Positions 1 through 4,893 of a stretch of 5,243 nucleotides of DNA are shown one piece after another. A program made the translations under genes and the position numbers. Below the pieces are notes generated by a model that was given only the letters and a program-made list of their open reading frames with translations, searched no databases and was not told the DNA's origin. Origin of the DNA: Caulobacterales bacterium RIFOXYB1_FULL_67_16 (GTDB lineage: Bacteria; Pseudomonadota; Alphaproteobacteria; Caulobacterales; Caulobacteraceae). The first letter of the stretch is position 1; every line of letters starts with the position of its first letter. The stretch covers positions 205 to 5,447 of the forward strand of contig MGLN01000151.1 of assembly GCA_001796045.1 (NCBI GenBank), in the 5' to 3' direction.

Positions 1-1
1 G

Positions 2-463
2 TGGGCCGGCATCGGCGACACCATCCGCGTCTCGCTGGCCGCCGATCCGGTCGAGGAGATCAAGGTCGGCTTCGATATCCTGAAGTCGCTGGGCCTGCGC
101 CACCGGGGCGTCAACATCATCGCCTGCCCGTCCTGCGCCCGTCAGGGCTTCAACGTCATCGAGACGGTCGCCGTCTTGGAAGAAAAACTGGCCCATATCT
201 CGACGCCGATGAGCCTGTCGGTGATCGGCTGCGTCGTGAACGGCCCGGGCGAGGCCCTCTATACCGACATCGGCTTCACCGGCGGCGGCAAGGGCGCAGG
301 CATGATCTATCTGAACGGCAAGATCGCCCACAAACAGGCCAATGACGGCATGATCGACCACATCGTCGACCTGGTCGAACAGAAGGCCGCCGAACTGGAG
401 GCGGCGCGGAACGCCGCCTCGACGGACCAGCCGGCGACGACCGCCCTCGAGCCGGCCGAATGA
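2..463 (+). CDS. ispG: IspG (GcpE), 4-hydroxy-3-methylbut-2-enyl diphosphate synthase, C-terminal part
   Basis: This is the 3' part of a gene whose start lies left of the window; 153 residues are visible in the frame beginning at base 2. IspG is the cytosolic [4Fe-4S] enzyme of the MEP isoprenoid pathway that reductively converts methylerythritol cyclodiphosphate to HMBPP. The Fe-S domain is well preserved. Two cysteines lie in ACPSCAR (codons at 125-127 and 134-136), a third in GCVVNGPGE (codon at 230-232), and the conserved Glu follows seven residues after the third Cys. The spacing (C-X2-C, then 32 residues to the third Cys) matches E. coli IspG C270/C273/C305/E312. The last ~20 residues form an Ala/Thr/Pro-rich tail that looks dispensable. 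An internal ATG at 176 is not a start, because conserved IspG sequence continues upstream in frame. The stop overlaps the next gene by 4 bp (ATGA), suggesting translational coupling. Confidence 0.96.
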   Translation, partial: WAGIGDTIRVSLAADPVEEIKVGFDILKSLGLRHRGVNIIACPSCARQGFNVIETVAVLEEKLAHISTPMSLSVIGCVVNGPGEALYTDIGFTGGGKGAGMIYLNGKIAHKQANDGMIDHIVDLVEQKAAELEAARNAASTDQPATTALEPAE

Positions 464-1062
464 AGCTCTATTACAGCCCCACCTCCCCCTTCGCCCGCAA
501 GGTGCGGATCGTGGCGCGCGAGCGCGGGCTGATCGACCGGATCGAAGAGATCGTCGTCGATCCCTGGGCCGACGCCCCGGCCCTGTTGGCCACCAATCCT
601 GCTGTCCAGGTGCCGACCCTCATCGCCGAGGACGGCCTGCCGCTGACCGACAGCCCGCTGATTTGCGATTATCTGGACCGGATCGCTGAAGGGCTGCGGC
701 TGACGCCGCCGGACGGGCCGGAATGGCTGCGCGTGCGACGGTTCGAGACCCTGGGCGACGCGGCGGCCGAACAGGGCGTCAAACTGGTGGTGGAGAGCCG
801 CCGCCCCGAAGGAACGCGTTCGGAAGCCTGGACCGCCCGCTGCGCCCGCAGTCTGGAGCGTATTCTCGACGCCATGGAGACCACGGCGCCGGAAGCCGAC
901 GCCTTCGACATGGGTGCGATCGCCGTCGGTTCGACCCTGGCCTGGCTGGAGTTTCGCCGCCTGGCGCCTGACTGGCGCGCGACCCGCCCCCGGCTGGCGG
1001 CGTTGGACGCCCGCCTTTCGGCGCGGCCCAGCTTCGCGGCCACGCGCCCGCCAGAAGCCTAG
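460..1062 (+). CDS. Glutathione S-transferase family protein
   Basis: A 200-residue soluble protein with GST architecture. The N-terminal thioredoxin-like domain covers about residues 1-75: it opens with MKLYYSPTSPFARKVR, where Ser9 sits at the usual catalytic Ser/Cys place, has the cis-proline motif VPTL at 51-54 (Pro52), and Asp64-Ser65 in the position of the glutathione-binding E/D-S pair. An all-helical C-terminal domain follows (about 85-195), with a segment at 150-166 resembling the core helix of YibF-like GSTs. In that helix the usual capping Asp (as in LADIAVG) seems replaced by Ala153, which may affect folding or stability. Family members conjugate or reduce substrates with glutathione; the substrate here cannot be told. 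The ATG overlaps the ispG stop, so the two are probably co-transcribed. It converges on the TauE/SafE gene, and the shared CTAG at 1059-1062 supplies both stops. Confidence 0.9.
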   Translation: MKLYYSPTSPFARKVRIVARERGLIDRIEEIVVDPWADAPALLATNPAVQVPTLIAEDGLPLTDSPLICDYLDRIAEGLRLTPPDGPEWLRVRRFETLGDAAAEQGVKLVVESRRPEGTRSEAWTARCARSLERILDAMETTAPEADAFDMGAIAVGSTLAWLEFRRLAPDWRATRPRLAALDARLSARPSFAATRPPEA

Positions 1063-1835
1063 ATCACCTTGAACAGCCGCAGCGCCTGATACCCGGCCGA
1101 CAGCAGCACCACCGCCCCGACCCCGTAGGTCAGCACCCGACGCGGCGCGATCCGGGCGATGATGCCGGCGAAGGGCGCGGCGATCAGCCCCCCCAGGATC
1201 AGGCCCAGCACGGCCATGGCGTGGTTGGCCAGGCCTTCCGCCTCCTGCCAGTGGCCGGTCAGCAGGGCCGCCAGGAAGGTGGCTGAAATGGCCGAGGTGA
1301 CGAAGAACTCGGCCGTATTGGTGGTCCCGATCGAGCCGCGTGGATCCCCGCCCGTGCCCACCAGGGTGGTGGTGACCGTGGGGCCCCAGCCGCCCCCGCC
1401 GATGGCGTCGAAGAAGCCGCCGACCAGGCCCAGGGGTCCAGCCGCCCGCAACGGAAAGACCCGCTCGCGCGTCTGGCGGGTGGCGCGCCAGATGATGACC
1501 CCGCCCATGATCGTCAGATAGGCGGTGATCCAGGGCTTCAGCAGGTCGCCGTCGATGCTGGTCAGGACGAAGGCGCCCAGGCCCCCGCCGATCACCCCGC
1601 CCAGGGCCAGGGGCGCGAACAGCTTCCAGTTCACATTCTTGTTCACCGTATGCGACCCGGCCGAGGCGGCGGTGGTGAAGACTTCCGCCGCATGGACGCT
1701 GGCCGAGGCGGTCGCGGGCGGCACGCCGAAGGCCAGCAGCACCGTCGAGGAAATGACCCCGTAGGCCATGCCCAGGGCGCCGTCGACCGACTGGGCCAGG
1801 AAACCGACGATGAGGAAGATGAGGAAATCTTGCAT
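1059..1835 (-). CDS. TauE/SafE (DUF81) family membrane transporter, putative sulfite/sulfur-compound exporter
   Basis: A 258-residue, strongly hydrophobic inner-membrane protein, the usual length for TauE/SafE proteins, with about seven or eight predicted membrane segments. The family's internal duplication can be seen by eye. The first half has GFLAQSVDGALGMAYG (11-26) followed by SASVHAAEVFTTAAS (44-58); the second half has GGFFDAIGGGGWGP (139-152) followed by SIGTTNTAEFFVTSA (168-182). Family members are proposed to move sulfite, sulfoacetate or other small anions; the actual substrate is unknown. The ATG is supported by an AGGGG five bases upstream. The gene lies 32 bp after the Rrf2-family regulator on the same strand, so co-transcription and control by that regulator are likely. 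Rrf2 proteins in other bacteria (CymR, IscR) govern cysteine or Fe-S metabolism, which fits a sulfur-related role, but this is inference. Confidence 0.9.
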   Translation of the reverse strand: MQDFLIFLIVGFLAQSVDGALGMAYGVISSTVLLAFGVPPATASASVHAAEVFTTAASAGSHTVNKNVNWKLFAPLALGGVIGGGLGAFVLTSIDGDLLKPWITAYLTIMGGVIIWRATRQTRERVFPLRAAGPLGLVGGFFDAIGGGGWGPTVTTTLVGTGGDPRGSIGTTNTAEFFVTSAISATFLAALLTGHWQEAEGLANHAMAVLGLILGGLIAAPFAGIIARIAPRRVLTYGVGAVVLLSAGYQALRLFKVI

Positions 1836-1840
1836 GGCGG

Positions 1841-1845
1841 CCCCT
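1841..1845 (-). promoter_or_regulatory. Shine-Dalgarno site of the TauE/SafE gene
   Basis: The minus strand reads AGGGG, then CCGCC, then ATG. A purine-rich site five bases ahead of the start supports the 1835 start. It is clearly stronger than the site in front of the upstream Rrf2 gene. Confidence 0.65.
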
Positions 1846-1867
1846 GAGTTTCGGCGAATGGTGCGTG

Positions 1868-2308
1868 TTATTTTCCTATCGGGTCAATAGGAGAAGAACT
1901 CGCGGCGGCTTGCAGTAGGCTTCGTCCCTCGAATATGGCGGCTATGGCGTCGCGCCCGTCCTGAAGCACCGGCTGCAACGGACAGGTCTCCACATCCGGA
2001 CAGGTCTCGCACGGGCCCCGCGCCGTGCGCGACGCACAGGGCGCCAGGGCCAGCGGCCCCTCCAGGGCGCGGATCACGTCGGCGAAACTGATCGCCTCTG
2101 CCGGCGCCGCCAGGGCGTAGCCGCCGGTCCGTCCGCGCTTCGACACCAGAAGCCCCTGACGCCGCAGGTCCAGCAATATGGCCTCGAGAAACTTCCGCGG
2201 CGCCGTCGCCGCCTCGGCGATCTCGCCTATGGTGGCCGGGCCGCCGCCGGGTAGGCCGGCCAGATGGATCATGGCGCGCAGGGCGTAGCGGGACCGGTTC
2301 GACAGCAT
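1868..2308 (-). CDS. Rrf2-family transcriptional regulator with four-cysteine cluster
   Basis: A 146-residue DNA-binding regulator. The N-terminus MLSNRSRYALRAMIHLA is the typical opening helix of Rrf2/IscR proteins. The winged helix-turn-helix follows (about 24-65), with TIGEIAEAATAPRKFLEAILLDLRRQGLL as helices and SKRGRTGGYAL as the wing. The effector region holds Cys91, Cys100, Cys103 and Cys109 (C-X8-C-X2-C-X5-C) in CASRTARGPCETCPDVETC. IscR uses three cysteines with C-X5-C-X5-C spacing to hold a [2Fe-2S] cluster, so this arrangement is related but different. It could bind an Fe-S cluster, another metal, or act as a thiol switch. It is followed after 32 bp by the TauE/SafE gene, its likely target, and preceded by a response regulator gene 63 bp upstream. 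The start has a poor ribosome site and lies inside an inverted repeat and a set of TGATC repeats. It is not IscR proper: no isc or suf genes are nearby. Confidence 0.92.
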   Translation of the reverse strand: MLSNRSRYALRAMIHLAGLPGGGPATIGEIAEAATAPRKFLEAILLDLRRQGLLVSKRGRTGGYALAAPAEAISFADVIRALEGPLALAPCASRTARGPCETCPDVETCPLQPVLQDGRDAIAAIFEGRSLLQAAASSSPIDPIGK

Positions 2309-2377
2309 GATCCGTGATCGCTTGATCCCGCGCCGGACGCAAGACGGCGGTCACGTATCGGCTCGATCGGATCATGC
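2305..2377 (-). repeat. Inverted repeat joining response-regulator stop and Rrf2 start
   Basis: GCATGATCCG at 2305-2314 and its exact reverse complement CGGATCATGC at 2368-2377 form a perfect 10-bp inverted repeat around a 53-bp spacer. With a 2-base bulge, four more pairs (ATCG with CGAT) extend the stem inward. On the minus-strand transcript the upstream arm contains the TGA stop of the response regulator, and the downstream arm contains the AUG of the Rrf2 gene. The folded RNA would bury that start codon. The repeat is seen directly; its function is inferred. Confidence 0.6.
2308..2327 (-). repeat. Three closely spaced TGATC repeats at the Rrf2 start
   Basis: On the + strand TGATC occurs at 2308-2312, 2315-2319 and 2323-2327, a period of 7-8 bp; on the minus strand this reads GGATCA, CGATCA, GGATCA running into the ATG. 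They lie in the short leader of the Rrf2 gene, where an autoregulatory operator could be. They also replace any normal Shine-Dalgarno sequence. They could equally be a by-product of the inverted repeat. Confidence 0.4.
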
Positions 2378-3064
2378 CGGACTTAGACGGGCCACGGCCG
2401 CCAGAATCTGCGCCCCCGTGTAGGGTTTGATCACCACAGCCTCGGCCAGATGGGCGTGCCGTTCCACGGCCGGCCCGTCGCCCGAGACGAAGATGATCCG
2501 CACGCCCCAGCGTCGCGCCAGGTTCTCGGCCAAGGCCCCGCCGTCGGCCCCGTCCGACAGATTGATGTCCAGCAGGGCGGCGTCCACCGGATGAAGGGCG
2601 GCGGCCGCTTCGGCCGCCGCGGCGCTGTGAAACGGCCCAACCACCCGATGGCCGGCCTCTGTCAGGAAGGCGGTCAGATCCACAGCCGTCTCCGGATCGT
2701 CCTCCACCACCAGCAGGGTCAGGGGCTCGGCGGCGGCGTCGGACCGGACCGCCGTCGGCGTCTCGGCGGGCTCAGGCGTCGAATCCTGATCGGCGGAGGC
2801 CCGGCGCAGGATGAGGCTGCGCAGCTCTCGCCACAGTTCGGCGACGGGGCGTTCCGCATCCAATCCGAAAAGGCCCGCGAGGGCCCCGAGGTCGCGCCGG
2901 TGATCCGGCGACAGCCGGCCGTCGGCCCGGGCCAGGCGGGCGTCATACAGACGGCAGAGCCGCTCGACGCTGTCGGCCGACGCCTCAGGGGTAGCCGATG
3001 CTTCCGAAGCGGCCGGCGACGGGCGCCTGGATGCAGGCGGGGACGGGGGCGGGCGATCGAACAT
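2372..3064 (-). CDS. Response regulator with C-terminal receiver domain and unassigned N-terminal region
   Basis: A 230-residue cytoplasmic protein with three parts. Residues 1-30 are Pro/Ala/Ser-rich and probably disordered. Residues 31-90 are predicted helical (VERLCRLYDARL to LWRELRSLILRR) and match no domain I recognise. After a short Pro/Thr linker, a receiver domain fills 114-228: acidic Glu121-Asp122-Asp123 for Mg2+, phospho-acceptor Asp166 in LLDINLSD, switch Ser194 in FVSGD, and Lys213 in VIKPY. All key residues are present, so it should be phosphorylated by a histidine kinase, but none is encoded in the window. There is no recognisable DNA-binding output domain. The order (N-terminal module, C-terminal receiver) recalls PhyR, yet the N-terminal part does not look sigma-like and the protein is shorter. 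The start is firm: AGGAGG lies five bases upstream. It is probably the first gene of a cluster with the Rrf2 and TauE/SafE genes. Confidence 0.88.
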   Translation of the reverse strand: MFDRPPPSPPASRRPSPAASEASATPEASADSVERLCRLYDARLARADGRLSPDHRRDLGALAGLFGLDAERPVAELWRELRSLILRRASADQDSTPEPAETPTAVRSDAAAEPLTLLVVEDDPETAVDLTAFLTEAGHRVVGPFHSAAAAEAAAALHPVDAALLDINLSDGADGGALAENLARRWGVRIIFVSGDGPAVERHAHLAEAVVIKPYTGAQILAAVARLSPA

Positions 3065-3228
3065 GACGTCCTCCTCTCGACGGGTCGCCTGTCAGCTAGT
3101 CGGTCCCCGGCGACAGCGTAAGCCGCGCTGACGCCATCGTTATTCAAAATCACAATCGCGGCGCCGGGCCGGGCGCGGGCCCGACATCGACAGCGGCCCC
3201 TCGGGCGGGCTAAGGACGGCCCCTCTCA
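3065..3228. promoter_or_regulatory. Divergent intergenic region between response regulator and prfA, likely holding both promoters
   Basis: These 164 bp lie between the divergent response regulator and prfA genes, so promoters for both should be here. The only AT-rich patch is at about 3137-3157 (ATCGTTATTCAAAATCACAA), the best candidate for an unwinding region. I could not assign convincing -35/-10 boxes on either strand. A GC-rich hairpin, CGGGCC at 3165-3170 with GGCCCG at 3178-3183, lies between that patch and prfA. An exact 9-bp direct repeat, CGGCCCCTC, occurs at 3194-3202 and 3217-3225 just ahead of prfA. Confidence 0.4.
3070..3075 (-). promoter_or_regulatory. Strong Shine-Dalgarno site of the response regulator gene
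   Basis: The minus strand reads AGGAGG followed by ACGTC and ATG, a near-ideal ribosome site at five bases. It fixes the start of the response regulator at 3064. Confidence 0.8.
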
Positions 3229-4317
3229 TTGTCCCAGGATGTCTCCCCCTTGCGTCTGCCCCAGGCCCGTCTCGATCAGGTGCTCGACCGTTTCCACGAG
3301 GTGGAGGCCCGGATGGGGGCGGCGGCCGACGGCGCCGAGATCGTCCGCCTGTCCAAGGAGCACGCCGAGCTCAAGCCCGTCGCCGACGCGGTTCAGGGCC
3401 TGGCCCGGCTGCGCGCCGAAATGGCCGATCTGGAGGCGATGGCGTCCGACCCCGAAATGGCCGCCATGGCCCAGGAGGAGCTGCGCGACCTGACCGACCG
3501 CCTGCCGCAGATGGAGCGCGACGTCGCCCTGCTGCTGGCCCCGCGCGACGCCGACGAAAACGCCTCTGCCGTGCTGGAAGTCCGCGCCGGCACCGGCGGC
3601 GACGAGGCGGCCCTGTTCGCCGGCGACCTGTTCCGCATGTATTCGCGCTACGCCTCCACGCGGGGCTGGCGGGTCGAGATCGACAGCGTCTCCGAGGGCG
3701 ACGCCGGCGGCTACAAGGAAATCGTCGCCACCGTCACCGGCGAGGGCGTCTTTGGCCGGCTGAAGTTCGAGAGCGGCGTCCATCGGGTCCAGCGCGTGCC
3801 GACCACCGAGGCCGGAGGCCGCATCCACACCTCGGCCGCCACCGTCGCCGTCCTGCCCGAGGTCGAGGACGTCGAGATCGAGATCCGCGACCAGGACATC
3901 CGCATCGACACCTTCCGCAGCTCGGGCGCCGGCGGCCAGCACGTCAACAAGACCGACTCGGCCGTGCGGATCACCCACCTGCCGACCGGCATCGTCGTCA
4001 CCTCGTCGGAAAAGTCCCAGCACGTGAACCGGGACAAGGCGATGAAGAACCTGCGGGTGCGCCTCTACGACATGCAACGCCAGGCCAAGGATCTGGCCCG
4101 CGCCGACTCGCGCAAGTCCCAGGTGGGCTCTGGCGACCGGTCAGAGCGGATCCGCACCTACAACTTCCCGCAAGGGCGCGTGACCGACCACCGGATCGGC
4201 CTGACCCTGCACAGCCTGCCCCAGGTGCTGGAGGGCGATATCGACCCCCTGCTGGACGCCCTGATCGCCGAGGACCAGGCCGCGCGCCTCGCCGATCTGG
4301 AGGCCGAGTTCGGCTGA
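3229..4317 (+). CDS. prfA: Peptide chain release factor 1 (RF1)
   Basis: RF1 recognises UAA and UAG in the ribosomal A site and triggers peptide release. The 362 residues compare with about 360 in E. coli. The helical N-terminal domain is followed by the family block EVRAGTGGDEAALFAGDLFRM, the PxT codon-recognition tripeptide as Pro191-Thr192-Thr193 (in HRVQRVPTTEAGGRIHTSA), and the catalytic GGQ at 235-237 in SSGAGGQHVNKTDSA. PxT, not SPF, makes it RF1 and not RF2. The C-terminal block GSGDRSERIRTYNFPQGRVTDHR is intact. There is no ATG in a suitable place. TTG at 3229 has AAGGA at 3212-3216, 12 bases upstream; TTG at 3250 (355 residues, starting MRLPQARLDQV) has AGGA at 3236-3239, 10 bases upstream. 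Either may be the true start. The first in-frame ATG (3313) would cut into the N-terminal domain. The usual partner prmC does not follow. Confidence 0.97.
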   Translation: MSQDVSPLRLPQARLDQVLDRFHEVEARMGAAADGAEIVRLSKEHAELKPVADAVQGLARLRAEMADLEAMASDPEMAAMAQEELRDLTDRLPQMERDVALLLAPRDADENASAVLEVRAGTGGDEAALFAGDLFRMYSRYASTRGWRVEIDSVSEGDAGGYKEIVATVTGEGVFGRLKFESGVHRVQRVPTTEAGGRIHTSAATVAVLPEVEDVEIEIRDQDIRIDTFRSSGAGGQHVNKTDSAVRITHLPTGIVVTSSEKSQHVNRDKAMKNLRVRLYDMQRQAKDLARADSRKSQVGSGDRSERIRTYNFPQGRVTDHRIGLTLHSLPQVLEGDIDPLLDALIAEDQAARLADLEAEFG

Positions 4318-4713
4318 TCAGCCCAGCACGCCCGTCATCGGCAGGCACAGGACCAGCCCGGTAACGGCGGTGTAGCCCGCAAAGGCGTGGATCGAGCGGC
4401 GACGGCAGTGGACTGCGGACGGTCGGGAGTCGCGGCGGCAGTCCGGAGCGCAGAGCAGATAGAGGGCCTGGATCGTCCACCCGGCCATGAAGGCGACGAC
4501 CGACCAGCCGCTGAGCGCCGCCAGCGCCGCGCCGGAGACCAGGATCAGCACAGCGGCCAGGGCCACCACCCCGTCCCCGATCTGTTCGGCGATGGGCAAG
4601 GACATCAGACCCGCCAAGGCCCGTTGCAGACGCCAGTTAAGCCAGGCCTGATACAGCAGCATCAGCCCCCCCAAGACATAGAACACCCCAATTGCGCGCG
4701 CGGCCCACTCCAT
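4318..4713 (-). CDS. Small multi-pass membrane protein of unknown function
   Basis: A 131-residue hydrophobic protein that I cannot assign to a named family. Four membrane segments are likely, at about residues 4-24, 47-67, 69-88 and 108-127. A short loop with Gln/Asn/Arg follows the first segment (YQAWLNWRLQRAL), and a basic loop lies between the third and fourth (CRRDSRPSAVHCRRR). Cys88, Cys92 and Cys103 flank that loop; nothing shows that they bind a metal. No signal for a substrate, enzyme activity or partner is visible. The ATG at 4713 has only a weak ribosome site (CCGGCC immediately upstream), so the start is less certain than the frame. The stop directly abuts that of prfA on the other strand (TGATCA at 4315-4320). 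Codon use is as GC-rich as the neighbours, so it looks native. It lies downstream of odhB but beyond a strong terminator, so it probably has its own promoter. Confidence 0.72.
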   Translation of the reverse strand: MEWAARAIGVFYVLGGLMLLYQAWLNWRLQRALAGLMSLPIAEQIGDGVVALAAVLILVSGAALAALSGWSVVAFMAGWTIQALYLLCAPDCRRDSRPSAVHCRRRSIHAFAGYTAVTGLVLCLPMTGVLG

Positions 4714-4724
4714 GGCCGGAATAA

Positions 4725-4743
4725 GGCGACATTCCCCGTCGCC
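4725..4743 (-). repeat. Hairpin in the leader of the small membrane protein gene
   Basis: GGCGAC at 4725-4730 and GTCGCC at 4738-4743 form a 6-bp stem with a 7-base loop, 11 bases upstream of the ATG at 4713. On the minus-strand transcript the loop reads GGGGAAU and the stem is followed by UUAUU. It could act as a weak attenuator or simply be chance; the purine-rich loop is too far from the ATG to be a normal ribosome site. Confidence 0.35.
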
Positions 4744-4833
4744 CTGTCAGTGCGTAAAAGCCCCTAGTTGGTCGAAAAGCGGCCGGGCGACGCGCCGAAG
4801 CCACAACCGATGATATCCAAGCCGCTCGCGGGA

Positions 4834-4846
4834 CGTCTGCCAGACG
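4834..4846. repeat. Short palindrome CGTCTG-C-CAGACG
   Basis: A perfect 6-bp inverted repeat around one central base, in the gap between the odhB terminator and the small membrane protein gene. It may be a protein binding site or a small hairpin downstream of the terminator. Apart from this, the leader hairpin and the terminator, I see nothing in the gap 4714-4893. Confidence 0.3.
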
Positions 4847-4858
4847 GCCGCAAAGAAG

Positions 4859-4885
4859 AAAGGCGGCGAGAACCTCGCCGCCTTT
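4859..4885 (-). terminator. Rho-independent terminator of odhB
   Basis: AAAGGCGGCGAG at 4859-4870 pairs perfectly with CTCGCCGCCTTT at 4874-4885, a 12-bp stem with a 3-base loop. On the minus strand the stem is followed by TTCTTCTTTG, a U-rich tail. It begins 8 bp after the odhB stop. The + strand also has a short T run after the stem (TTTT), so weak two-way action is possible. Confidence 0.88.
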
Positions 4886-4893
4886 TCCGCATC

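Noticed and set aside
1..345. Open frame from GTG at base 1
   Set aside because: It is a +1-shifted shadow of ispG; the real frame begins at base 2 and carries the Fe-S cysteines.
1868..2308. Calling the Rrf2 protein IscR
   Set aside because: Cysteine spacing differs and there are no isc or suf genes nearby.
1884..2375. A 163-codon minus-strand frame overlapping the Rrf2 gene
   Set aside because: It is a shifted frame of the clear Rrf2 regulator and is Arg-rich without recognisable motifs.
2372..3064. Calling the response regulator PhyR (general stress response)
   Set aside because: It has the receiver at the C-terminus as in PhyR, but the N-terminal region is too short and does not resemble a sigma-like domain, and no nepR or ecfG is in the window.
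2450..3121. A 223-codon open frame on the + strand across the response regulator
   Set aside because: The opposite strand encodes a receiver domain with all catalytic residues and a strong ribosome site; this frame is Arg/Gly-rich with no domain.
3165..3183. GC-rich hairpin upstream of prfA as a terminator
   Set aside because: There is no T run on either strand, and both flanking genes point away from it, so no transcript needs ending there.
3226..4077. A 283-codon open frame on the minus strand across prfA
   Set aside because: It lies antisense to well-conserved RF1 codons, its translation is rich in Gly/His/Asp/Val in a way typical of GC-rich antisense frames, and it matches no family I know.
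4387..4767. A 126-codon + strand frame opposite the small membrane protein
   Set aside because: Low-complexity Arg/Gln/Gly/Pro composition with no domain; the minus strand gives a coherent membrane protein.
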